Shown: positions 53,991-61,464, counted from the stretch's first letter. The stretch is 64,000 nt of DNA from an uncultured Bacteroidales bacterium (GCA_937876995.1 CALEFD010000015.1:1-64000); one strand, 5' to 3'. Notes: generated from the sequence alone by a model not told the origin. Numbers and translations are program-made.

Positions 53991-54827
53991 CTATTTATCT
54001 GATAGTTCTTTTGCTATTCTGCCATCACGTAACAGATTGCAAAGATATTCATTGTTTTCGTCCTTTATTGCTTTTGCGTATTCTTTTAAGTTGTCAATCA
54101 GTAAATTGACCTCTTTAAGCAGATACTCCTTGTTTTCCAGGAACAGTTCTGTCCACATATTCTCATTGAGCCACGCTACACGGGTCAGGTCTCTGAAACT
54201 GCCTGCACTGTAACCTTTATGTTCCTGTGCGCTGGGGCTTTTTATGAACGCGTTAGAGACTACATGTGCCAGCTGCGATGTATATGCAATCATACGGTCG
54301 TGGTCTTGGGCTGTGGTGAAAACAACCTTTTTGAACCCCATAGGTTTAACTGCATTTTTTATACGTTCCAACAGAATAATATCATCAAATTCAGGTGGCA
54401 CTATAATCATGGAAGCATTGCTGAACAGATTGGCTCTTGAATTTTTAAAACCTGACAGATGATTTCCTGCCATAGGGTGTCCGCCTATGTATGTAAAATT
54501 GTGCTTTTTAGCCAATTCAAATCCCAATTCAGTTATCTGTTTCTTTGTCCCGCAATCGTCTATAACCAAACCATCTTTAGAAAAGTATTCTGCATTTTGT
54601 TTCAGATACTCCATTGCGGCTTTGGGAGTAATGGCTATATGTAGAACATCACACTGTTTCATATTGGAAGTGGTCAGTTCCGCATCGACTATTCCCGATA
54701 AGATGGCAAAACTGGTTATGGATAGGTTGCTGTCGTATGCAAGAACCTTCCAACCGGAATCTTTGTATGCCCTTGCTATAGAGCCACCTATCAGACCTAA
54801 TCCTACAACTCCAACAATCTGTTTCAT
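53991..54827 (-). CDS. tyrA: Prephenate dehydrogenase
   Basis: The 278-residue enzyme oxidises prephenate to 4-hydroxyphenylpyruvate, the tyrosine precursor. The NAD-binding GLGLIGGSIARAYKDSG starts at residue 9, and GGHPMAGNHLSGFKNSRANLF near residue 140 holds the catalytic His. It has neither a chorismate mutase nor an ACT domain, so control is probably at transcription. It is 2 bases from aroF and aroB. Confidence 0.92.
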   Translation of the reverse strand: MKQIVGVVGLGLIGGSIARAYKDSGWKVLAYDSNLSITSFAILSGIVDAELTTSNMKQCDVLHIAITPKAAMEYLKQNAEYFSKDGLVIDDCGTKKQITELGFELAKKHNFTYIGGHPMAGNHLSGFKNSRANLFSNASMIIVPPEFDDIILLERIKNAVKPMGFKKVVFTTAQDHDRMIAYTSQLAHVVSNAFIKSPSAQEHKGYSAGSFRDLTRVAWLNENMWTELFLENKEYLLKEVNLLIDNLKEYAKAIKDENNEYLCNLLRDGRIAKELSDK

Positions 54828-54829
54828 AG

Positions 54830-55840
54830 TTAGAATAGTTTTCTTATTTCGCTTACTTTGGCCGATACATTACTGAATTGAGCCGGTGTCAGAGATTGTG
54901 CTCCGTCGCATAGAGCGTGTTCCGGATCATTGTGAACCTCTATAATCAAACCATCGGCACCTGCAGCAGTTGCAGCCATGGACATTGATTCTACCAATGA
55001 ACGTTTACCTGTTGCGTGGCTTGGATCTACTATGATAGGTAAGTGTGATAACTCTTTAACCATAGGGATAGCTGCCAAATCCAGTACGTTACGGGTGTAT
55101 GGATCGTAGCTGCGTATGCCGCGTTCGCACAGAATAATATTTTCATTGCCTTCTGACATAATATATTCGGCACTCATCAACCACTCTTTAAGTGTACTGG
55201 AAAGACCACGTTTAAGAAGAATAGGTTTGTTTATTTTTCCCAACTCTTTCAACAGTTCAAAGTTCTGCATATTTCTGGCACCAACCTGAATAAGATCAAC
55301 ATCTTCAAACATATCCAGATGGCTGGCACTCATTATTTCTGTTACTATAGGTAATCCGGTAGCTTCTCTTGCTCTTCTCAGTAAGTCAAGACCTTCACCG
55401 CGCAGACCCTGGAAATCGTAAGGCGATGTACGGGGTTTGAAAGCGCCACCGCGCAACAGGGTAGCACCCGAAGCTTTAACATCCTGTGCAATACCTATAA
55501 TCTGTTGCTCAGATTCAACAGAACAGGGACCTGCTATAATAGCAAAGTAGCCTCCACCTATTTTAACGGCATTTTCTCCTGAACCTATCTCTACAATAGT
55601 ATCTTTAGGGTGAAAACGGCGGTTAGCACATTTAAATGGATCGCTTATACGAGTAACATGGTCAATTATTTCAAGACCATTAAGTAAATCTATGTCAATT
55701 CTGCTGGTATCGCCAATAAGTCCAATAATTGTCTGATACTGTCCTTCTGACAGATGAACACCTACACCCTGGCCTTCCAACCACTTTATCAAACTGTTTT
55801 TCTGGAGTTCTGATACTCCGCTTTTCAATACTGCAATCAT
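54830..55840 (-). CDS. aroF: 3-deoxy-7-phosphoheptulonate (DAHP) synthase, AroF/KDPS-like type
   Basis: The 336-residue enzyme is the entry step of aromatic synthesis, condensing phosphoenolpyruvate and erythrose 4-phosphate. It has an N-terminal ferredoxin-like regulatory domain (about 1-70) and a KDPS-type barrel with IAGPCSVES, LRGGAFKPRTSPYDFQG and PIIVDPSHATGKR. Many Bacteroides homologues carry a C-terminal chorismate mutase; here the protein ends soon after the barrel and the mutase is on PheA. It is the first gene after the Tyr/Phe leader peptide and terminator. Confidence 0.93.
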   Translation of the reverse strand: MIAVLKSGVSELQKNSLIKWLEGQGVGVHLSEGQYQTIIGLIGDTSRIDIDLLNGLEIIDHVTRISDPFKCANRRFHPKDTIVEIGSGENAVKIGGGYFAIIAGPCSVESEQQIIGIAQDVKASGATLLRGGAFKPRTSPYDFQGLRGEGLDLLRRAREATGLPIVTEIMSASHLDMFEDVDLIQVGARNMQNFELLKELGKINKPILLKRGLSSTLKEWLMSAEYIMSEGNENIILCERGIRSYDPYTRNVLDLAAIPMVKELSHLPIIVDPSHATGKRSLVESMSMAATAAGADGLIIEVHNDPEHALCDGAQSLTPAQFSNVSAKVSEIRKLF

Positions 55841-55865
55841 ATCTGTTCAAATTTTGTTTTGTTCA

Positions 55866-55897
55866 AAAAAAAAGCCCGAATCTTTCGACCCGGGCTT
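55866..55897 (-). terminator. Attenuator terminator before aroF
   Basis: On the minus strand AAGCCCGGGTC-GAAA-GATTCGGGCTT forms an 11-pair stem (two G-U pairs) with a GAAA tetraloop, followed by a run of T. It lies between the leader peptide and aroF, 26 bases before the aroF ATG. Confidence 0.92.
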
Positions 55898-55917
55898 ATG
55901 TTTGCTATATCACTCAA

Positions 55918-55982
55918 ACGCATACGACAATTCATTTACCCGGCAATCTGTCTGGTAAAGTAAAAATAAAAGAAGTATGCGT
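55918..55982 (-). promoter_or_regulatory. Pause/protector pairing of the aro leader
   Basis: ACGCATAC (55982-55975), inside the leader Tyr-Ala-Tyr codons, is perfectly complementary to GTATGCGT (55925-55918) downstream. A CCGGGT at the leader stop can pair with GCCCGG of the terminator 5' arm as a candidate antiterminator. Pairings were found by eye only. Confidence 0.65.
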
Positions 55983-55995
55983 AGCTCTTTCTCAT
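55936..55995 (-). CDS. Tyr/Phe-rich attenuation leader peptide of the aro operon
   Basis: The 19-codon reading frame encodes MRKSYAYFFYFYFTRQIAG, with four Tyr and four Phe in nine consecutive residues, then TAA. Such a run is not expected by chance in front of Tyr/Phe synthesis genes and is the pattern of classical leader peptides such as that of E. coli pheA. When charged tRNA-Tyr or tRNA-Phe is scarce, ribosomes would stall on this run and prevent formation of the terminator downstream. The ATG lies only 8 bases after the promoter -7 element, so the message is nearly leaderless. It is too short for routine gene calling. Confidence 0.88.
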   Translation of the reverse strand: MRKSYAYFFYFYFTRQIAG

Positions 55996-56003
55996 AACGA
56001 CTG

Positions 56004-56011
56004 CAAATGTA
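56004..56011 (-). promoter_or_regulatory. -7 promoter element for the aromatic operon
   Basis: TACATTTG on the minus strand matches TAnnTTTG, 8 bases before the leader-peptide ATG. Confidence 0.65.
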
Positions 56012-56119
56012 GTTTACATTCCTTTACGTTGTTATTGTCAACTTTAAAATTAAACATATTTTAACATTGTGTTATTGTTTCTGAATATTCATACAAAAAC
56101 TATGTGCCGGCATTTTTAT

Positions 56120-56127
56120 TACCTTTG
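56120..56127 (+). promoter_or_regulatory. -7 promoter element for the MATE gene
   Basis: TACCTTTG matches TAnnTTTG and lies 29 bases before the ATG, divergent from the aromatic operon. Confidence 0.65.
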
Positions 56128-56156
56128 CACCCCGAAAAAATTGAGCTACTAATTTT

Positions 56157-57494
56157 ATGAGGTACGGTACACTTTCTAAGCAGTTGAGCAGGTTGGCAGG
56201 ACCTATTCTGGTGGAAACTTTTCTAATAATGGCATTGGGTGCGGTAGATACTTTCATGTTAAGCCGACATTCCGATAATAGTGTAGCGGCAGTAGGATTG
56301 GTGAATCAGTTGGTAAATTTAGTCTTTATTATATTCGAAGTTATTTCTTTGGGTACATCTATACTCTGTTCTCAATACATAGGTGCCAAACTACAAAAAA
56401 GAGTGGTACAGGTAGTGGGTATATCAATCATCTTTAATTTTTTTAGCGGATTACTATTCAGCGCGTTACTATATTTTAAGGCAGAATGGCTTTTAGGTAT
56501 TATGGGAGTGCGTCCTGATATTATGCCTGAAGCCACGGCATATATGCGTATAGTAGGTCTATTTGCCTTTTTGCAGGCAGTGTCATTGGCTATATCGGCA
56601 GCGCTACGTAGTGCCGACAAAGCTAAGTATCCTATGATTGTTTCTGCCATAGTGAACATTCTGAATATAGTCGGCAACTATGCGCTTATATTCGGTAAGT
56701 TTGGTATGCCAGCTCTTGGAGTAGAGGGTGCAGCCATTTCCACAGTTATATGCAGGGCTGTAGCAGTAGTATTGCTTCTTGTTATACTCTTTAAAAAACA
56801 TATACCCAGATTCCCTAAAGAGTATTTCACTCCATTCCCATGGTATGAACTTAAGAAACTGCTGAAAATAGGAATTCCGTCGGCAGGAGAACAAATGTCC
56901 TACAGCTTTTCTCAGGTGGTTATCACCTATTTCATAAATATGTTAGGTAACGACGCCCTTGCCACACGAACTTATTGCCAGAATATAGTGATGTTTACCT
57001 ATATGCTTTCTATAGCGTTAGCGCAGGGTGGGGCAATAGAGATAGGCCATTTGGTTGGTATGAAGAAGACCAATGCTGCCTATATACTGGGTAAAAGAGT
57101 ACTTAGAGTTTCAATGATTACCACATTGACTCTTTCGGTGCTTACAGCTTTATTGGGCAGACCTATATTTAATATGCTTACCGATAACCCTGAGATTATA
57201 GCTATGGGAACAGCTGTGTTGTGGGCTGATATATTGGTGGAGAATGGCCGTGCCATAAACTTGTTCAGCGTAAATGCACTACGTAGTGCAGGCGATATAT
57301 ATTTCCCTGTTACCATAGGCATAATATTCTGCTGGACAGTGTCGGTAGGATGCAGTTATCTGTTTGGTATAGCATTGGGTGGAGGACTGGTGGCATTGTG
57401 GTGTGCCCTGTTCCTGGATGAAAATATACGCGGTATAATATTTATACACCGTTGGAAGAGCAAACGCTGGACCACAAAGGGATTCGTTAAATAA
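56157..57494 (+). CDS. MATE family efflux transporter
   Basis: The 445-residue inner-membrane protein has twelve hydrophobic helices in two MatE halves (LSRLAGPILVETFLIMALGA in helix 1 and KIGIPSAGEQMSYSFSQVVI in helix 7). It is closer to the DinF/NorM-like prokaryotic branch. MATE proteins export drugs or metabolites against Na+ or H+ entry; the substrate is unknown. It is divergent from the aromatic amino acid operon, but no functional link is evident. Confidence 0.9.
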   Translation: MRYGTLSKQLSRLAGPILVETFLIMALGAVDTFMLSRHSDNSVAAVGLVNQLVNLVFIIFEVISLGTSILCSQYIGAKLQKRVVQVVGISIIFNFFSGLLFSALLYFKAEWLLGIMGVRPDIMPEATAYMRIVGLFAFLQAVSLAISAALRSADKAKYPMIVSAIVNILNIVGNYALIFGKFGMPALGVEGAAISTVICRAVAVVLLLVILFKKHIPRFPKEYFTPFPWYELKKLLKIGIPSAGEQMSYSFSQVVITYFINMLGNDALATRTYCQNIVMFTYMLSIALAQGGAIEIGHLVGMKKTNAAYILGKRVLRVSMITTLTLSVLTALLGRPIFNMLTDNPEIIAMGTAVLWADILVENGRAINLFSVNALRSAGDIYFPVTIGIIFCWTVSVGCSYLFGIALGGGLVALWCALFLDENIRGIIFIHRWKSKRWTTKGFVK

Positions 57495-57559
57495 AAATCA
57501 TAGTTACATTCTACAAATAATAGTTGTTTTTTCACTTCATTATAAAGTGTAAGTTGTAT

Positions 57560-57599
57560 AAACAAAATAAAAAAGTGTGCCGACGAATCGACACACTTT
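57560..57599 (-). terminator. Intrinsic terminator of the GH43 gene
   Basis: On the minus strand AAAGTGTGTCG pairs with CGGCACACTTT (one G-U pair) and is followed by TTTATTTTG. It lies between the GH43 stop and the convergent MATE gene. Confidence 0.85.
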
Positions 57600-57627
57600 C
57601 CAATGATATGTAGTTGTTGTTAGTGAA

Positions 57628-59088
57628 TTATCTCTGTCTGAAATTCCACTTTGAATTGTCGCTGTTCATATCGAACTTATCGAGAGTTGCAAAGCTGTCA
57701 CCTGCTGAATAGAGAACAAGTTCTTCGTTGCAACCAGGAACTTTCTTAGGCATAATTCTGAAAGTACCGTCTGTGAGCTGATCAATTCTCCAAAGCTGTT
57801 CGTCAGCACCTGTGAATTCAGGAACTGTGATAACATCTTTAGCAGCAGTAGCTGCAAGAGCTCTGTTTGTACCTTCAATAACAATCTTGTAGTAAGGACC
57901 ACCTAAGTAACCACCTGCTTCAGGAACTGCAGTGATAGTCCACTTCTGGTGAGGACGGAACATATAGTCACCAATTCTGATGTTGATGTTACCTTCCGGC
58001 CATGTGCCTATTACGTCTGACAGTTTCTGCTCTTCGATAACTGGGTTAGGAGCTGCTGCGCCACGGCCACCAAAGCCACCGAAACCACGCATACCACCTT
58101 GCATACGTACAAAGTCAACAGCAAGTTCAAGAGCATAACCTCTTCTTTCTGATTCAATCATATATGTACCTTCAAAGAAAGGTTCACCTGCTACCGGCCA
58201 ACCGTTCTTCCAAAGCAATGGACGAATAGCCAATACGCTACGACCGCCACGGTCAAAGTCAGCTTCAAAGTGGCAAGACATCTTCTGAACGCCTTCGCAT
58301 ACTTCGTAAAGACCAAAGTGACCGGCACCTGTCATTCTGTAACCGGCTGCAAGAACCATCTTTCCGCCACCTTTCAACATATCTCTACCCATGTTGTCAA
58401 CGAATGGACCTGTAGGCTGTTTTGAACGACCAACAACAATGTTATAAGTTGAGTTAACACCGTCGCAACATGTTCCGTGTGTACCAAGCAGATAGTACCA
58501 ACCATCGCGGTAAATCATTGTGGTAGCTTCACAATCAATAGCTATATCAATGTCTCTGCAACCTTCCATGCGTGCACCTGTTGCAGGGTCAAGTTCTATA
58601 ACGCGGATAAAGCCGAAGTATGTACCGTATGTACACCACAGACGGCCGTCAGGACCCATCAAAAGACCTGCATCGATAGCATCGCAGTCTTCATCGTTAA
58701 GTGATGCTGCTACCTGGATAGGTTCTGTATATTCAAAATCAGGTGAATTAGGATCAAGAGTTTTGTTCCACATTGTAACAACTGTACCACGGTGTCCACC
58801 ACCAAGACCACCACCGGTAGTACTGTAAGCTATCAAGTAACGATCACCAATTTTAATAGCATCAGGAGCTGCACCGCCACCAGGACGAACTGCACCACCA
58901 TTCCAAGTCCAACCGTCTTCTGAAATAAGACCGCCACCACCTGTGCCGAATGTATAATACTTACCATCGCACTCCATAATGGTCGAAGGGTCGTGGATAT
59001 ATGGTTCACCAACCTGTGCGTCTGCTTTCTGAGCGAAAGAGAGAGCTAAGAGGGCGCTCAAACCCATTACAATATTTCTTGATTTCAT
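57628..59088 (-). CDS. GH43 family arabinanase-like enzyme with Gly-rich linker and C-terminal carbohydrate-binding-like domain
   Basis: The 486-residue exported protein has signal peptide cleavage near residue 24 (KADAQ). The five-bladed propeller of GH43 starts at once: D33 in YIHDPSTI is the base, the middle aspartate is in DAIDAGLL, and the acid Glu is in CEATTMIYRDGWYYLLGTHG. This set resembles endo-arabinanase-type GH43 enzymes. At about 335-350 lies a Gly/Phe/Arg-rich linker (GGMRGFGGFGGRGAAAP), followed by a C-terminal domain with QLWRID repeats resembling a ricin-type beta-trefoil. It probably cuts arabinan or arabinoxylan side chains. It is 11 bases after a lipoprotein gene. Confidence 0.87.
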   Translation of the reverse strand: MKSRNIVMGLSALLALSFAQKADAQVGEPYIHDPSTIMECDGKYYTFGTGGGGLISEDGWTWNGGAVRPGGGAAPDAIKIGDRYLIAYSTTGGGLGGGHRGTVVTMWNKTLDPNSPDFEYTEPIQVAASLNDEDCDAIDAGLLMGPDGRLWCTYGTYFGFIRVIELDPATGARMEGCRDIDIAIDCEATTMIYRDGWYYLLGTHGTCCDGVNSTYNIVVGRSKQPTGPFVDNMGRDMLKGGGKMVLAAGYRMTGAGHFGLYEVCEGVQKMSCHFEADFDRGGRSVLAIRPLLWKNGWPVAGEPFFEGTYMIESERRGYALELAVDFVRMQGGMRGFGGFGGRGAAAPNPVIEEQKLSDVIGTWPEGNINIRIGDYMFRPHQKWTITAVPEAGGYLGGPYYKIVIEGTNRALAATAAKDVITVPEFTGADEQLWRIDQLTDGTFRIMPKKVPGCNEELVLYSAGDSFATLDKFDMNSDNSKWNFRQR

Positions 59089-59099
59089 AGCTTTACAAA

Positions 59100-59828
59100 T
59101 TAATTAAGTACGATGTTTAAATCCTTTAAAATCTCGTTGTTTGAGTCGTAGAAACGAACACAGAAATCGCTCATACCCGGACCATTGATAACGGCACCTC
59201 TAAGAACGTTCTTGCCTTTTTTAAGAGTAAGACGCTGTGAAATACCATCGTCAGCAACCATACGTCTGTCACCTGAAAGAATCATTGCCTCTTCGCCATT
59301 CAACCACCACATTGATGCTGAATTTGAACCAACTGCAAGACGAACATCCTTCATCTCTTCTTCACACTCAATGATAGTAACTGCCCAGAAAATAACGCCA
59401 TACTTCTGTTTTTCAAGACCGGTAGCAAAACGGAACAACTTAACGTTGAACATGTTGCTTTCAATCTGATGCCATTTAAGTTCCTGATTGCCAACTTTTA
59501 CAACATCGCCATCGTTAGGAATAACGCTGAACTGATTTGGGAAATACTCTGTTTCAACAAATGCATTTCTGATATAGCTATCAGTAAATACTGTGTTGGA
59601 ACGGTTAGCTTTTTCAATTGGCTCCAATACGCTCCATCTTCTGATGAAACCCTCTTCGTCAGGAGTCATAGCTTTTGTAGTAGCTGGTGTGAAATACTTA
59701 GCGAATACGATAGTGGTATCGCTGTAAACAGGGGCTTTACCTGTGCCACCCTTTGGTGCGCAACCCTGTAAGCCTATAAGCATTACAAGAGATGCAACGA
59801 TAAGTGTAAATTTTTTGCTCTTGTTCAT
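59100..59828 (-). CDS. Lipoprotein of unknown function, beta-sandwich type
   Basis: The 242-residue protein has a lipoprotein signal ending LQGC (about C23). The mature part contains FIRRWSVLEPI and, later, MWWLNGEEAMILSGDRRM and KKGKNVLRGAVINGPGMSDF. These segments resemble galactose-binding-like beta-sandwich modules found attached to glycoside hydrolases and esterases of Bacteroidetes. No catalytic residues could be assigned. It is co-transcribed with the GH43 gene (11 bases) and may help bind the same polysaccharide. Function is unknown. Confidence 0.7.
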   Translation of the reverse strand: MNKSKKFTLIVASLVMLIGLQGCAPKGGTGKAPVYSDTTIVFAKYFTPATTKAMTPDEEGFIRRWSVLEPIEKANRSNTVFTDSYIRNAFVETEYFPNQFSVIPNDGDVVKVGNQELKWHQIESNMFNVKLFRFATGLEKQKYGVIFWAVTIIECEEEMKDVRLAVGSNSASMWWLNGEEAMILSGDRRMVADDGISQRLTLKKGKNVLRGAVINGPGMSDFCVRFYDSNNEILKDLNIVLN

Positions 59829-59882
59829 ATTAGAACATTTGTTAGTTAATTAATTTATAGTGATAATAATTTTTTCCAATTG

Positions 59883-59890
59883 CGAAGATA
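59883..59890 (-). promoter_or_regulatory. Possible -7 element for the lipoprotein-GH43 pair
   Basis: TATCTTCG on the minus strand differs by one base from TAnnTTTG and lies 54 bases before the ATG. Confidence 0.35.
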
Positions 59891-59939
59891 GCAACAATAA
59901 TTAATATAACCTTAACTCATAAAAGTTAATTTTTAAAAA

Positions 59940-60728
59940 TTATGGTTTTATGCCATATCTTGGTATGGTTATTTTAGTAGTACCCATATAATAAGGTGCA
60001 ATATCGTATTCGTTGTAATAAAAGTCTATACTGTCATTCCTTATGATGTAATTGTCTGGTATGTATAGTTCAACATCACTAAAATATCCTGCTGCATGAA
60101 TCTGGTCATAAGAAGATACTCCTGCTTTTTTTACTAAAGCCTTTTCTATTGCAGGCAGAACAAATGTTTCATAGCCCGCAGAATAGATCTCTTCTAAATC
60201 TACCAAATGGCCGTCGTGCGCAGAAATATTATAACAACTTATAGGGGAAGAACCGTGAGCGCCACCTTCGTATATATATAGGTCTAAAACAAGATTTATG
60301 ATGTCAGCATCTTCTTCCATGCTAATCTCTGAATTCAGTAGATATTCGTGATTAAACATATATGTTCCAAAAGAATCTTCTTCTTGTAAAAAATCTAATG
60401 TTTCTGTAATAAAATCGTTGTAGTCTTTTGTCTGTTTTGCTACAAATTCAGGTATAATGGAATCTGCTTTTGTAGAGTGGGGAAGATTAAAGTAGTCTGT
60501 GTAGATACTATTAAAACTATCGTTGAAATCTTGATTTTTTGTAGTTGCTATAGGTATGGATATATTTAAAGCACAATTTACAATTCTATCAGAATCTATC
60601 TTGTAAAAGATGGTGTCAGAGAAATCTTCATATTGAAAATGGAGATCTACAGAATTTTTTACACTGCATGATATGGTTGCGAACAGCACCATAACAATAG
60701 TCACTAGTTTTTGATTGATTTTTATCAT
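59940..60728 (-). CDS. DUF3298/RsiV-type lipoprotein
   Basis: The 262-residue protein has a lipoprotein signal (hydrophobic about 8-18, lipobox TISC). The mature part follows the DUF4163/DUF3298 order: an early beta-domain with ALNISIPIA, a middle YLLNSEISMEEDAD segment, then DLYIYEGGAHGSSPISCYN with the conserved GGAH motif, and DLEEIYSAGYE. Related domains occur in the anti-sigma factor RsiV and in envelope proteins that bind lysozyme or cell-wall fragments. No sigma-factor gene is adjacent, so a stand-alone envelope role is likely. Confidence 0.75.
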   Translation of the reverse strand: MIKINQKLVTIVMVLFATISCSVKNSVDLHFQYEDFSDTIFYKIDSDRIVNCALNISIPIATTKNQDFNDSFNSIYTDYFNLPHSTKADSIIPEFVAKQTKDYNDFITETLDFLQEEDSFGTYMFNHEYLLNSEISMEEDADIINLVLDLYIYEGGAHGSSPISCYNISAHDGHLVDLEEIYSAGYETFVLPAIEKALVKKAGVSSYDQIHAAGYFSDVELYIPDNYIIRNDSIDFYYNEYDIAPYYMGTTKITIPRYGIKP

Positions 60729-60767
60729 ATTCTATATGTTTTTTTGTTGTTATTCGTTTTGTCCTTG

Positions 60768-60775
60768 TAAAGATA
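60768..60775 (-). promoter_or_regulatory. Possible -7 element for the DUF3298 gene
   Basis: TATCTTTA on the minus strand differs by one base from TAnnTTTG and lies 39 bases before the ATG. It would make this gene independent of the small RNA upstream. Confidence 0.35.
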
Positions 60776-60810
60776 GTCATTTACAAAATAAAATTTTTAT
60801 TTGTTATGCT

Positions 60811-60928
60811 AAAAAAAACAAATCGACCCTGCGGGGATGCTGAGCCGATTCGGTTTAATAGTCCTATTATAAATAATCGTGCGGATAAACCGGTTTCACA
60901 ACAGGTGGTCTCCTATTTCTTTGTTTGC
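60811..60928 (-). ncRNA. Candidate small RNA 1 with intrinsic terminator
   Basis: A perfect -7 element (TATCTTTG at 60940-60933, minus) is followed about 120 bases later by CGAATCGGC pairing with GTCGATTTG (two G-U pairs) and then eight T. In between, CGGTTTA pairs with TAAACCG and encloses TAATAG-GA-CTATTA. No reading frame is convincing. It could be a free small RNA or an attenuated leader of the DUF3298 gene 80 bases downstream. I do not recognise a known family. Confidence 0.5.
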
Positions 60929-60932
60929 ACTG

Positions 60933-60940
60933 CAAAGATA
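60933..60940 (-). promoter_or_regulatory. -7 promoter element for candidate small RNA 1
   Basis: TATCTTTG on the minus strand is a perfect TAnnTTTG match, with no protein gene directly downstream. Confidence 0.5.
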
Positions 60941-61065
60941 CTACCTGTTTGCCTTTGTTTATGTTCAAAAACCGTCCGATTTTGTATAAAAACGTTTAAA
61001 AATGCACTTTTTATAGCTTTTTTTTGGGCTCTTATTAGAAAATGTGAGTTATATAACCCTATAAA

Positions 61066-61129
61066 AGCAGAGTTGCAGAACTTCGCAGTTCCGCAACCCT
61101 TAAAATAAAATCTAATACCATGAAAAACA
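61066..61129 (-). ncRNA. Candidate small RNA 2 (weak)
   Basis: A -7 element (TACTTTTG at 61143-61136, minus) precedes a 10-pair hairpin (GTTGC-x-GAACT against AGTTC-x-GCAAC at 61072-61097) with a modest T tail (CTTTTATAG). The hairpin shares its layout with that of candidate 3. Evidence for a separate RNA is limited. Confidence 0.3.
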
Positions 61130-61199
61130 CACATACAAAAGTATATCTAATATTTTACCTGTGCAAGCGATTGAGAGGTTTTTTTAATAAATAATGGAT

Positions 61200-61308
61200 A
61201 AAAAAGCGGAGAAGCAGGGCTTCACAGCTCTACTTCTCCTAATTGTTCTTATTAACATAACACAAAAAACATCGCTACTAACCGATGATTTATCATTTTC
61301 TAAAATTT
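61200..61308 (-). ncRNA. Candidate small RNA 3 with intrinsic terminator
   Basis: A -7 element (TACTTTTG at 61322-61315, minus) is followed by CATCG-n8-CGATG. A strong terminator comes next, GGAGAAG-x-AGAGCT against AGCCCT-x-CTTCTCC at 61239-61208, with TTTTTT behind it. No protein gene on this strand could use this terminator, because the nearest upstream gene is divergent. An untranslated RNA of about 110 bases is the simplest reading. Confidence 0.45.
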
Positions 61309-61375
61309 ATCTTACAAAAGTATGACATATTTATGATTACTGCCAAATAATCTTGACAAAAAATGTATATGAATA

Positions 61376-61383
61376 TATTTTTG
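61376..61383 (+). promoter_or_regulatory. -7 promoter element for the pseudouridine synthase gene
   Basis: TATTTTTG matches TAnnTTTG, with TTG at 61353-61355 twenty bases upstream. The leader to the ATG is about 80 bases. Confidence 0.55.
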
Positions 61384-61464
61384 CAGCAAAAGTTCTTTCC
61401 ATTTTTAGTGCTTTTTTTGTTTATTGGCTCTAAATGCTATAATTTCGCATAAAAAATATCAGTT

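Noticed and set aside
60806..61108. Open frame of 100 codons on the plus strand in the 61 kb gap
   Set aside because: It starts in the T run of a minus-strand terminator, has no -7 element, and its composition does not look coding; small RNAs on the other strand explain the region better.
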